Shown here piece after piece: positions 46,114 to 53,889 of a stretch of 64,000 bases of DNA. Location: the NCBI RefSeq assembly GCF_025639885.1, contig NZ_CP106738.1:1302001-1366000 (forward strand), written 5' to 3'. The translations under genes and the position numbers were made by a program. The DNA is from Roseovarius pelagicus. GTDB taxonomy: Bacteria > Pseudomonadota > Alphaproteobacteria > Rhodobacterales > Rhodobacteraceae. Each line of letters begins with the position of its first letter. Position 1 is the stretch's first letter. Below the pieces are notes generated by a model. The model saw nothing but the letters and a program-made list of their open reading frames with translations. It made no database searches and had not been told where the DNA came from.

Positions 46114-47913
46114 TCACCCTTGCCCTGCCAAATCGCCGTCGATCTTGCGCGCATAGCCCCGCGGGGTGAACATGCGCGGTCCCTCGCCCAGTTGCGCCAG
46201 CCGCGAGTTGCTAGACCCGATCAGAACGACGGTCAGCATATCAACCTCGTCGACCTCCAGCTGGTCCAGCCTGCGATAGCGAACGTTCTCCTCAGGGCGG
46301 CCCAGCGAACTGGCCAACATAACCGGCGTATCCGCCGGGCGGTGTTGCAGCAGAATGTCACGCGCCTCTGCCAACAGCGTCCGGCGGGTCTTGCTGACCG
46401 GGTTGTAGAAGGCGATGACAAAATCACCCTCAGCGGCGGCCTTCAGCCTGCGCAGGATGTCGGCGCGAGGCGTCAGCAGATCGCTGAGAGAAATCGTACA
46501 GAAATCGTGCCCCAGTGGTGCCCCGGCCCGCGCCGCGGCCCCTTGCAGCGCCGACACGCCCGGCGAGCAGATCACGTCGACCCGGTGGGCAGCATCACTG
46601 ACGCCCATTTCCTGGGGAGCGCGATCCAACAGCTCGAACACCAGTGCTCCCATGGCGTAGATCCCCGCATCCCCGGAGCATACCAGCGCCACGTTCTTAC
46701 CCAGCGCGGCCTGTTCCAAAGCATAGCGGCAGCGTGCTTCTTCACCACCCAGCGGGAAATCGCTGCGCGTTTTACCCGCAGCCAGCGGTCCCAGCAGATC
46801 GATGTAAAGGCCGTACCCCACCAGTTCTTCGGCATCCGCAATCAGGCGGCTGACCTCGGGCGTGCGCCACGCCGCCTGTCCGGGGCCAATGCCAACGACA
46901 CTCAGCCGTCCACGCGCGCGGCCCGGCATGGTTGTGATGACAGTGTCGCTGCGGCAAACGGCGCAGGTCGTCGTCGCGGTCTTGTGTTTCTCTACGACCA
47001 GCGCGCCGCCTGCCGCCAGTGCCGCGCCCTCGGCCACGCCGTGACAGCCCACCTCGGCAAAGACCACATCAGACGGATTCGCCAGATGCGCCGACTGCGC
47101 CTCCAGCTCTGCCGCAGTGAACAGACGCAGCGGCACACCCAGCCGGGCAGCGACCACGTTCATCGCAGGCTCGTCCGCCTTGAGGTCAATGGTGGCGACG
47201 CAGGCAATCGCACCGGGTGCGATCCCGGCCTCCGCCAGTGTATCGTTCACATGTGCCCACATCTCTTCGGGATCAGCGTTGCGCGCGCATCCCAACCCCA
47301 GAACGTGACACTGGGGATGATAAATCAGCCGCTCTTCATCGCCTGATTGGGGGGCCTCGGTGGTGATCAGTTCAACCTGTCCACCCGTGTCCGCGATGTC
47401 GAAAATATTCTCTCCTGTCACACGGACACCTGCCCCCGACAACATCGCTGCCATCGCGCCTTTGGCATGTTCCGGGTTGGCCAGCCGATAGCCCGGTGGC
47501 GGTGCATCCAGCGCCGCCCCCATTGCCACGTCACCTGCTGTCGTGACTGCCGCAACCGCACCCAGACCCGCCGCGATTTCAGTCGCCAGCCGATTGGCGC
47601 CGCGATGCCCGCCCAGAAGCGGGATCACCACCGCGCCATCATCGCTAACCGACACCACCGGCGGTTCGGTCCGCTTGTCCGACAAAAGCGGTGCCACCGC
47701 ACGGATAAGGATGCCTGACGCACAGACGCCCACGATGGGTACGCCCGCCGCAAAGAGATCGCGCGCGTGATCAAGCGCATTGGCAAAGTAAGCATCCGCC
47801 TGTGCAATACGGCCCTCACGGCCATGCACGGGCGCACCAATCAGGGTGGCGATACGGTGCGCGACCGCTTCGCCAGAGGCGCTGAGCGCCAGAACTACGG
47901 GGGTTACAGCCAC
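46114..47913 (-). CDS. cobJ: CbiG-CobJ fusion: cobalamin biosynthesis CbiG domain plus precorrin-3B C(17)-methyltransferase
   Basis: 599 residues from a GTG overlapping the end of cobI by 10 bases. Residues about 1-340 are CbiG: LALSASGEAVAHRIA, IVGVCASGILIRAVAP, VSVSDDGAVVIPLLGGHRGAN (CbiG N-terminal domain), HVLGLGCARNADPEEMWAHV and ATIDLKADEPAMNVVAARLG (CbiG/CobE C-terminal domain). A linker with CAVC leads to CobJ (about 345-599): RLSVVGIGPGQAAWRTPEV, VALVCSGDAGIYAMGALVFEL, VICSPGVSALQGAAARAGAPLGHDFC and FYNPVSKTRR. CobJ contracts the ring and methylates C17; CbiG opens the lactone in the anaerobic route. Fusion puts consecutive steps on one chain. Confidence 0.93.
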   Translation of the reverse strand: MAVTPVVLALSASGEAVAHRIATLIGAPVHGREGRIAQADAYFANALDHARDLFAAGVPIVGVCASGILIRAVAPLLSDKRTEPPVVSVSDDGAVVIPLLGGHRGANRLATEIAAGLGAVAAVTTAGDVAMGAALDAPPPGYRLANPEHAKGAMAAMLSGAGVRVTGENIFDIADTGGQVELITTEAPQSGDEERLIYHPQCHVLGLGCARNADPEEMWAHVNDTLAEAGIAPGAIACVATIDLKADEPAMNVVAARLGVPLRLFTAAELEAQSAHLANPSDVVFAEVGCHGVAEGAALAAGGALVVEKHKTATTTCAVCRSDTVITTMPGRARGRLSVVGIGPGQAAWRTPEVSRLIADAEELVGYGLYIDLLGPLAAGKTRSDFPLGGEEARCRYALEQAALGKNVALVCSGDAGIYAMGALVFELLDRAPQEMGVSDAAHRVDVICSPGVSALQGAAARAGAPLGHDFCTISLSDLLTPRADILRRLKAAAEGDFVIAFYNPVSKTRRTLLAEARDILLQHRPADTPVMLASSLGRPEENVRYRRLDQLEVDEVDMLTVVLIGSSNSRLAQLGEGPRMFTPRGYARKIDGDLAGQG

Positions 47914-48605
47914 GGGTCGGCCCCTTTCGTGAGCAGGATCATGGAAAAATAGGGCGCGTTTGTCGGCGCCTCGGCCAGTGGGCAAACCACCTCTTGGGGC
48001 AGGCTGGCGCGTTCGATATAGACAGCATGTTCGGTCAGGCCCAGCGTATCAATGACGGCGCGTATTTTGGGCAGGTGGCGGCCAACCTTCATGATAGCCA
48101 CGCTTTCGGCCCCCTCGATGCGGGCGCGCAATTCCGCTTCGGGCAGCGGGCCGGGCAACACTGTCAGACGCTCATTGCGCGCTGCCAGCGGCAAGCCTGC
48201 GCGCGCCGCACAGGCGGTAATGGATGTTACGCCGGGTATGACCTGCACATTGAACCGGTCCTTGAGACGGGCAAAGAGATACATGAACGAGCCATAGAAA
48301 AACGGATCTCCCTCGCAGAGGCAAACCACATCCTCACCGGCCTCCAACGCCACAGCGATCTCCCGCGCGCCCTTGTCATAGGCAGTCTGCGCCGGGGCCC
48401 GCGCCGTGGTCATGGGCACATCCATCACAATCTCGCGCGTGCCCGGGGCAATCGCATCCGCCGCAATCGCGCGGGCAAAACTCTCGCCGCCCGCCAGCGC
48501 CGGATAGGCGACGACCCGAGCGCCCGAAATCAACCGGTGCGCGCGCAGGGTCATCAGATCCGGATCACCGGGGCCAAGGCCCACACCATAAAGCACCCCG
48601 GTCAC
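47904..48605 (-). CDS. cobI: Precorrin-2 C(20)-methyltransferase
   Basis: 233 residues starting MTGVLYGVGLGPGDPDLMTLRAHRLI, with VVCLCEGDPFFYGSFMYLFARL, VIPGVTSITACAARAGLPL and VAIMKVGRHLPKIRAVID, the CobI/CbiL pattern. It is the first committed methylation of the corrin route after precorrin-2. It overlaps the fused cbiG/cobJ gene by 10 bases and is 55 bases after cobL. Confidence 0.95.
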   Translation of the reverse strand: MTGVLYGVGLGPGDPDLMTLRAHRLISGARVVAYPALAGGESFARAIAADAIAPGTREIVMDVPMTTARAPAQTAYDKGAREIAVALEAGEDVVCLCEGDPFFYGSFMYLFARLKDRFNVQVIPGVTSITACAARAGLPLAARNERLTVLPGPLPEAELRARIEGAESVAIMKVGRHLPKIRAVIDTLGLTEHAVYIERASLPQEVVCPLAEAPTNAPYFSMILLTKGADPWL

Positions 48606-48660
48606 GCGCGGCGCTCCACGAAGGGTTTCAATATTCCAACAATACTCGTCATCGCCGTCA

Positions 48661-49863
48661 TCATCGCTTGATCAGGCTCCATTGGGTGACCGGCATCAAC
48701 GGACGCCAGCCGGTGAGATTGCCGATCGGTTCGGCTCGGTTCACCTGTAGTTTCACCAATTGCCCGCCATGCGCCTTATGCAGCGCGATCAACACCGCTT
48801 CGCTCTCCAGCGTGACCGCATTGCACACCATTCTGCCCAACGGGCGCAGCGCCGCCCAGGCGGCATCAAAGGTCTCAACACTCAGCCCGCCACCGATGAA
48901 CACAGCATCCGGTGCAACCAACCCTGTCAATGCCTCCGGTACATGCCCCTCGACCAGTTGCAATTGCGGTGTTCCCAGCGCCAGCGCGTTGGCGGCTGCC
49001 ATCGCGCGACGATCCGCGCGCGGCTCGATCCCGATAGCGCGCGCATATCGTGCTGCGCGCATCCATTCGACTGCAACCGAGCCGCAACCAGTTCCGATAT
49101 CCCACAGCAAGGCACCGCGCATCGGCATCAGCTTGGCCAGCGTCGCAGCCCGCACGTCCTGCTTGGTCATGGTCCCGTCGTGCTGAAACATGTCATCCGG
49201 CAGCCCCGGCACCCGTGGCAGTAACGCCGCATCCGGCGCGGCGATACAGTCCACCGCCAAGGTGTTGAACGCTGGCACTGAATGGTCCCAATCCTGCGCG
49301 ATCCCGTCAAAACGGGCCTCTCGGTCGCCCCCCATGGCCGCCAAAACGGTCATGCGCGATGTCCCGAATCCACGTTGGGTCAAGAACCGCGCGATCTGCG
49401 CCGGGGTCTCTGCCCCCGTGGTCAGGATTAAGAGACGCGCACCCGGCTGAATGAAGGCAATCATCTGCTCAACCGGGCGACCATGCACAGTGAGTGTTTC
49501 GACATCCGCAATGCTCCACCCCATGCGGGCGGCAGCAAGCTGAAAGGCGCTGAGCTGCGGATGATAGACGATCTGCGCGGGATCGATGGCGCGCCCGATC
49601 CGTGCACCGACCGAGAACCAGAGCGGATCGCCGGTGGCGAGAACCACAACCCGCCGCCCCTTGTACCCACGCAGTACGTCGATCAGCGCATCGAACGGCG
49701 AAGGCCATGCGACACGCTCGGCGTCGATGGCGCTGGACAGATCATGGTGGCGGTCGCCGCCTATAATCACCTCGGCGGCGTCCACGATCGCGCGGGTCGC
49801 AGGGAGTAGACCGGCAAGCCCCTCTTCACCGATACCGACAATATGCAGCCACTGTTCAGACAT
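48661..49863 (-). CDS. cobL: Precorrin-6Y C5,15-methyltransferase (decarboxylating), CbiE-CbiT fusion
   Basis: 400 residues. The CbiE half (about 1-200) has LHIVGIGEEGLAGLLPATR, EVIIGGDRHHDL, VVVLATGDPLWFSVG and IVYHPQLSAFQLAAARMGW. The CbiT half (about 205-400) has QDVRAATLAKLMPMRGALLWDIGTGCGSVAVEW (SAM motif) and DAVFIGGGLS. It methylates C5 and C15 and decarboxylates the C12 side chain. Fusion is normal for the aerobic-type enzyme. An inverted repeat separates it from cobH. Confidence 0.96.
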   Translation of the reverse strand: MSEQWLHIVGIGEEGLAGLLPATRAIVDAAEVIIGGDRHHDLSSAIDAERVAWPSPFDALIDVLRGYKGRRVVVLATGDPLWFSVGARIGRAIDPAQIVYHPQLSAFQLAAARMGWSIADVETLTVHGRPVEQMIAFIQPGARLLILTTGAETPAQIARFLTQRGFGTSRMTVLAAMGGDREARFDGIAQDWDHSVPAFNTLAVDCIAAPDAALLPRVPGLPDDMFQHDGTMTKQDVRAATLAKLMPMRGALLWDIGTGCGSVAVEWMRAARYARAIGIEPRADRRAMAAANALALGTPQLQLVEGHVPEALTGLVAPDAVFIGGGLSVETFDAAWAALRPLGRMVCNAVTLESEAVLIALHKAHGGQLVKLQVNRAEPIGNLTGWRPLMPVTQWSLIKR

Positions 49864-49885
49864 GATGAATCCTCGGCGAAGCGTG

Positions 49886-49908
49886 CAGAAAATTCGGCGA
49901 ATTTTCTG
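49886..49908. repeat. 10-bp hairpin between cobH and cobL
   Basis: CAGAAAATTC at 49886-49895 pairs exactly with GAATTTTCTG at 49899-49908 with a 3-base loop; a second imperfect dyad around TCGCGA (49914-49934) is adjacent. The region is AT-rich and lies in the 72-base gap between the cobH stop and the cobL start. It may be a processing or attenuation structure. Confidence 0.6.
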
Positions 49909-49935
49909 GTGGGAAATTTTTCGCGAAAAGTTTTG

Positions 49936-50577
49936 TCACTGTGCCGTGACCTCCGGCAATCCGGCGGCAAGCGCGTTAACCGCCGCAGATGCGATGGCCG
50001 AGCCACCGCGCCGACCGCGCAGGGCGATGAAGTCGCAACCACGGGGGTTGGCGGCCAACTCTGCCTTGCTCTCGGCGGCACCGACGAAGCCCACCGGGAA
50101 ACCGAGAATCACTGCCGGGCGCGGAGCGCCCTGATCAATGAGTTCGAGCAGATGGAAGAGTGCCGTTGGGGCATTGCCGATTGCCACCACCGCGCCCTCC
50201 AGATGATCGGCCCAAAGCTCGACCGCCGCCGCCGAGCGGGTGTTACCGATACCCGCTGCGATGTCCGGCACACGGGGATCGTTCAAGGTAACGATGATCC
50301 GGTTATCGCGCGGCAGATACCGACGGATAATTCCCGCACCGACCATTTCGCAATCGCACAGCACCGGCGCGCCCGCCGCAAGCGCCGCGCTTCCGGCCTG
50401 ATAGGCGTCGTCGGAATACGCCAGACGGTCGGCAACCTCGATCATGCCACAGGCATGGATCAGCCGTACCGCGAGCGCCTCCATTCCGGCGTCGAACCGG
50501 TCGAGTTGCGCCTCGCGGCGGACGGTCGCAAAGCTTTGGGCGTAGATCGCCGAAGGGGATTTTTCGTAGGGGCGCAC
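49936..50577 (-). CDS. cobH: Precorrin-8X methylmutase
   Basis: 213 residues from a GTG at 50577 (VRPYEKSPSAIYAQSFATVR). Motifs are AIYAQSFATVRREAQLDRF, RLIHACGMIEVADRL with the catalytic His, GAPVLCDCEMVGAGI, AIGNAPTALFHLLELI and GFPVGFVGAAESKAEL, all typical of CobH/CbiC. It moves the C11 methyl to C12, forming hydrogenobyrinate. The frame is open to a TTG at 50637, but that stretch overlaps a common extragenic motif (SPPEASKG when translated), so the GTG is preferred; no strong ribosome site is seen. Confidence 0.92.
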   Translation of the reverse strand: MRPYEKSPSAIYAQSFATVRREAQLDRFDAGMEALAVRLIHACGMIEVADRLAYSDDAYQAGSAALAAGAPVLCDCEMVGAGIIRRYLPRDNRIIVTLNDPRVPDIAAGIGNTRSAAAVELWADHLEGAVVAIGNAPTALFHLLELIDQGAPRPAVILGFPVGFVGAAESKAELAANPRGCDFIALRGRRGGSAIASAAVNALAAGLPEVTAQ

Positions 50578-50600
50578 AATCGGACTTTCAGGTTTTGGGC

Positions 50601-50640
50601 AGCCTTTGGATGCCTCCGGCGGGGATATTTTAAGCAAGAA
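50601..50640. repeat. Common Rhodobacteraceae extragenic motif before cobH
   Basis: The segment contains TGCCTCCGGCGGGGATATTT followed by TAAGCAAGAAGAA. I recognise TGCCTCCGGCGGGxxTATTT as a sequence that recurs between genes in this family. It lies between the cbiX stop and the cobH start. Only this copy is seen in the window. Confidence 0.5.
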
Positions 50641-50646
50641 GAAATT

Positions 50647-51900
50647 TTAGGCGTTTGTTTTTCGGGCGCTTTCCGGGCCGTGCGGGTGGTTAGCATGCGG
50701 GTAGTGGGCATGCGCATGGTCATGATCATGATGGTGGTGATGATCGTGGGCATGATCGTGGTGGTGATCATGGTGATGGTGGTGATGGTGGTGGTGGCCC
50801 ACATTTTCCAGACGGCAGCGGCCCGTGCAAAATGTATCGCAGAGCGCACAATCGGCAACGTTGGATCCGGGGGCAGAGGCGCCCTGCCCTTCGACGTGGT
50901 GGTGGTGGCTTTCCTGCACCGCCCCCACTTCGGCCTCGAATCCCAGTACCTGAGTGCGGTATTTGCACAAGACACAAGTGGGCGGTGGCGTGGCACCGAA
51001 GGCCGGGTGACCGGTACCGTTGTCGCGGGCAATGGCAGCGCGCTCCGCCGGGCTGATCTTGCGCACTTCTTCGCCCTCGATGGCGAGGATTTGTGTACGG
51101 TATTGGCACGTTCCGCAATTCGGCGGTGGCACGTCGCCGATCTGCTCGGTCACGCGTTCGGCGAAGGTTTCCAAAACCTTTGGGTGATCGCCCAGATAAC
51201 CGGCCTTGACGAATTGCATATCCGGGTGCTGCGACGCGACCTGATCGGTGAAGCCATAGATGCGGTCAATCAGGATGCCGGAAAACAGAAAATAGGGAAA
51301 GACGATGACGCGCTTATAACCCAGTCGTGCGACGTGTTGCAGGCACGGCTCCACCAGCGGGAACGTAACGCCGGAATAGCCCACTTCGCACCAGCCAAAG
51401 CCGATACCTTCGTGCAGCATGCGCGCGATTTTCGAGACGTTGCCATTGGCGTCGGGGTCGGATGCACCACGGCCGATCACAACGAGGCAGGTGTCGTGCA
51501 GCGCCACCTCGCCCAGTTCGGCATTGGCGCGGTCCACGGCCTCTTGCACCCGCGCGCCTGCGGCGGTGATCATCTTTGGATCGACACCCAGTTCGCGCCC
51601 ATAGCGGACGTCGATTCCATGTCGGGCGGCGTAGGTGTTCAGCACTGTGGGGATGTCATTTTTGGAGTGCATCGCAGCAAAGAGCATGCCGGGCACTGCG
51701 AGGATCCGATCACAGCCCGAGGCCCGCAGACGATCCAGACCATCACGGATCACCGGGTTGGCGAATTCAAGATAACCATATTCCATTTCCCAGTCATCGG
51801 GCAGATAGGCAGGCAGTTTTTCCGCCAGAACGCTGAATTCATCCACGGCATCCTGACTGCGCGATCCGTGTCCGCAGATCATCACGCCCGTCTTGGTCAT
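50647..51900 (-). CDS. cbiX: Long-form sirohydrochlorin cobaltochelatase CbiX with Cys motifs and His-rich tail
   Basis: 417 residues from the ATG at 51900. The first CbiX half (about 1-125) has VMICGHGSRSQDAVDEF and LFAAMHSKNDIPTVLN, which carry the chelatase His residues. The second half (about 126-250) has LVVIGRGASDPDANGN, with Arg where His would be, so only one active site is likely. Two CxxC motifs follow at 262-265 (CGTC) and 309-312 (CVLC), then CALCDTFCTGRC (351-362). A tail of about 45 residues, mostly His and Asp, begins near 369. It inserts cobalt early; the tail probably stores or presents metal. The DUF6732 gene overlaps its start by ATGA. Confidence 0.93.
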   Translation of the reverse strand: MTKTGVMICGHGSRSQDAVDEFSVLAEKLPAYLPDDWEMEYGYLEFANPVIRDGLDRLRASGCDRILAVPGMLFAAMHSKNDIPTVLNTYAARHGIDVRYGRELGVDPKMITAAGARVQEAVDRANAELGEVALHDTCLVVIGRGASDPDANGNVSKIARMLHEGIGFGWCEVGYSGVTFPLVEPCLQHVARLGYKRVIVFPYFLFSGILIDRIYGFTDQVASQHPDMQFVKAGYLGDHPKVLETFAERVTEQIGDVPPPNCGTCQYRTQILAIEGEEVRKISPAERAAIARDNGTGHPAFGATPPPTCVLCKYRTQVLGFEAEVGAVQESHHHHVEGQGASAPGSNVADCALCDTFCTGRCRLENVGHHHHHHHHHDHHHDHAHDHHHHHDHDHAHAHYPHANHPHGPESARKTNA

Positions 51901-52121
51901 TGCGCTTCTGCTTCTTGCAGTTCTTCGTCCTGTTCGGCCTCTGCCGCGCGCGCCTTTGCCTTCTCGCGCAGACCGGCCCACAGGCCAATGGCGATGGCTG
52001 CACCGATTGCTGCCGCGCCAAGCCAATGGCCATGGCCTGCGGCCTCGGCCAAGTGTCCGGGATGTGCCTGAGCCATATCTGCGCCGACGCAAAGCGCGAC
52101 AATCATAAAGGTTTGTTTCAT
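51897..52121 (-). CDS. DUF6732 family small membrane protein
   Basis: 74 residues: an N-terminal signal-like segment (MKQTFMIVALCVGADMAQAH), then HPGHLAEAAGHGHWLGAAAIG running into a transmembrane helix, and an acidic cytosolic tail QDEELQEAEAQ. HPGHL and HGHW are metal-ligand-like. DUF6732 genes are regularly next to cbiX in this group, and here the stop overlaps the cbiX start. A role in metal handling is inference. It heads the minus-strand cob genes. Confidence 0.75.
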   Translation of the reverse strand: MKQTFMIVALCVGADMAQAHPGHLAEAAGHGHWLGAAAIGAAIAIGLWAGLREKAKARAAEAEQDEELQEAEAQ

Positions 52122-52462
52122 CTGCGGGTCCCTTCTCTTACACGTTTTGCGAAAAGGGGTCGCGGGACGCCATGCCTAGTGGCAGCCGCCTCATTGACGA
52201 TGCGGATCATGGTTCCCGATATGGGTCAACCGTTCCTCCGCGCACCTTTCCGGCCCGTTTCCGGGCGTCGTCGCCCCTTTCTATACCCAGCATAACGCGG
52301 GCTTGCAAACCAAGAAGCGACACGACGCGGTCCCTTTGCGTAGTCCAGACCGCCGATGGGACATGATGATACGGGTCGCGCTGGAAATGCTTGTGCCGCT
52401 CGTGGAAATCCGGTTGATAAGCACGAAACCGACGACCCACCAGCCAGACAGGGACCGCCCCG
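52122..52462. other. Divergent spacer between the two cobalamin transcription units
   Basis: 341 bases between DUF6732 (-) and DUF1636 (+). I find no complete cobalamin riboswitch here; TGCCACTAGG on the minus strand near 52180 only vaguely resembles a B12 box. A minus-strand open frame (52207 to a TTG at 52497) could encode about 96 residues including GAVPVWLVGRRFRAYQPDF and SLLGLQARVMLGIERGDD. It looks protein-like but has no ribosome-binding site, overlaps the DUF1636 start, and matches no family I know. Confidence 0.4.
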
Positions 52463-52840
52463 ATGACCACTTGGATAACGATCTGCGACACCTGCAAGCG
52501 CGACGATTGGCATGAGCAGACCCATCAGCGCCCCCATGGCGAGGATCTGGCGGAACTGGTCGAGGTGGCGGCCCAAGGACGTGGCGTGCGTACCCGCCGG
52601 GTGTCATGCCTGATGGGGTGCAAGCATGGTTGCAATATCGCGATACAGGCGCAGGGCAAGCTCGCGTATACGTTGGGCGATTTCCTACCCGATAGAGAGG
52701 CCGCAGCGGCCATCGTCGATTATGCCGAAATGCACGCGGAGAGCGACACAGGTCGGGTGCCGTTTCGGGAATGGCCACAGGGGGTCAAAGGACATTTCGT
52801 GACCCGCCATCCACCCCTGCCGGATACGGACGACGCCTGA
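52463..52840 (+). CDS. DUF1636 family metal-binding protein (first copy)
   Basis: 125 residues. ITICDTCKRDDWHEQT supplies CxxC and VRTRRVSCLMGCKHGCNIAIQ supplies three more Cys, giving the spacing of a thioredoxin-like 2Fe-2S ferredoxin; GKLAYTLGDFLPD and PFREWPQGVKGHF follow. DUF1636 proteins are linked to cobalamin loci in Alphaproteobacteria. It is 14 bases upstream of cbiB, and a paralogue lies beside cobW at 63.4 kb. Confidence 0.85.
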   Translation: MTTWITICDTCKRDDWHEQTHQRPHGEDLAELVEVAAQGRGVRTRRVSCLMGCKHGCNIAIQAQGKLAYTLGDFLPDREAAAAIVDYAEMHAESDTGRVPFREWPQGVKGHFVTRHPPLPDTDDA

Positions 52841-52854
52841 GAGATGGACGTCGA

Positions 52855-53766
52855 ATGAGCGTTTTCACCTGTCTTGTCGTGGCGCTGGTCCTGGACGCCA
52901 TGTTGGGCGAGCCGCGCTGGCTATGGTCACGCGTGCCCCACCCTGCGGTCGTAATGGGCCGTGCGGTTTCAGTGCTGGACCAGCATTGGAACACCGGCGC
53001 GGCCCGGCGGGCCAAGGGCGTCGCGGCTGTGGCGGTGTTATGCATCGGTGCGTGGATCATCGGGACGCTGCTGGGCGCATTGGGTGGGATGATCTCTGCT
53101 CTGATCGTGGCGGTTCTCGTCGCGCAACGCTCTCTCATGGATCATGTCGATGCCGTCGCGACCGCACTGCGCGTGTCGCTGGGGGATGGGCGTCGCGCCG
53201 TGGCGCAGATTGTCGGGCGCGATACGGCACCGATGAACCGTGCGGACATCTCACGTGCCGCCATCGAATCAGCGGCGGAAAATTTCAGCGACGGGGTGAT
53301 TGCGCCGATCTTCTGGTTTCTGGTCGCAGGCGTGCCGGGCATCGTTCTGTACAAAGTAGTCAACACTGCCGACAGCATGATCGGCTACCGGACCGAACGG
53401 CACCGCGATTTCGGTTGGGCGGCGGCGCGGCTGGATGACGTGCTGAACTGGATACCTGCCCGGCTGACGGCACTTTTCATCGCGGCTCTGGGCGGCGGGC
53501 TGCGATCATGGTCGCAGATCACCGCAGAAGCGCAACTGCATCGCTCGCCCAACGCCGGTTGGCCAGAGGCGGCGCTGGCACGAGCGCTGGGTGTGGCGTT
53601 GGCCGGTCCACGATCCTATGACGGCGCGTTGCGCGACTACCCTTTTGTCAATCCGGTAGGCGTACATCAGATCGGCCCCAACGAGATCGACGCAGCCACC
53701 CGCATGTTATGGCGGGTTTGGGGCGCGGTTTTGCTGGCGGCACTGTTCTGCGCGCTCGTGCTCTGA
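52855..53766 (+). CDS. cbiB: Adenosylcobinamide-phosphate synthase CbiB
   Basis: 303 residues from the ATG at 52855. It has LVLDAMLGEPRWLWSRVPHPAVVMG, RAAIESAAENFSDGVIAPIFWFLVAG, YKVVNTADSMIGYRTERHRDFGWAAARLDDVLNWIPARLTA, and GPRSYDGALRDYPFVNP. Several transmembrane helices are evident. It attaches the aminopropanol (or its phosphate) arm to adenosylcobyric acid at the membrane. It follows the DUF1636 gene and is divergent from the main cob run. Confidence 0.95.
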   Translation: MSVFTCLVVALVLDAMLGEPRWLWSRVPHPAVVMGRAVSVLDQHWNTGAARRAKGVAAVAVLCIGAWIIGTLLGALGGMISALIVAVLVAQRSLMDHVDAVATALRVSLGDGRRAVAQIVGRDTAPMNRADISRAAIESAAENFSDGVIAPIFWFLVAGVPGIVLYKVVNTADSMIGYRTERHRDFGWAAARLDDVLNWIPARLTALFIAALGGGLRSWSQITAEAQLHRSPNAGWPEAALARALGVALAGPRSYDGALRDYPFVNPVGVHQIGPNEIDAATRMLWRVWGAVLLAALFCALVL

Positions 53767-53889
53767 GGCCCGGCGCGCTGGTGACAGCCGGCACTGCGCG
53801 GATCGCGAAAAGAGTCCAATCGCCGAATTCGATTCAAATTTTCGCTTTGCCCGTCTAGGCTGTTGAAAACACCATATGATGAGGCCCCA

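Noticed and set aside
45835..47346. Plus-strand frame of about 500 codons across cobM and cbiG/cobJ
   Set aside because: Antisense to well-supported methyltransferase domains; composition rich in Arg, His and Gln as expected of a GC-rich shadow.
50690..50800. Tandem GTG/ATG-rich tract that looks like a microsatellite
   Set aside because: It is in frame with cbiX and encodes the His/Asp tail (CAC and CAT codons), so it is coding sequence.
49843..52071. Long plus-strand frame of about 740 codons across cobH and cbiX
   Set aside because: It is antisense to three recognisable genes; the repeated Met/Val stretch is just the reverse of the His-codon tail of CbiX.
52122..52300. A second cobalamin riboswitch before DUF6732/cbiX on the minus strand
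   Set aside because: TGCCACTAGG and GTCCCGCGACC faintly resemble the B12 box and 3' conserved block, but the other conserved segments and their spacing are absent, unlike the clear element at 61.6 kb.
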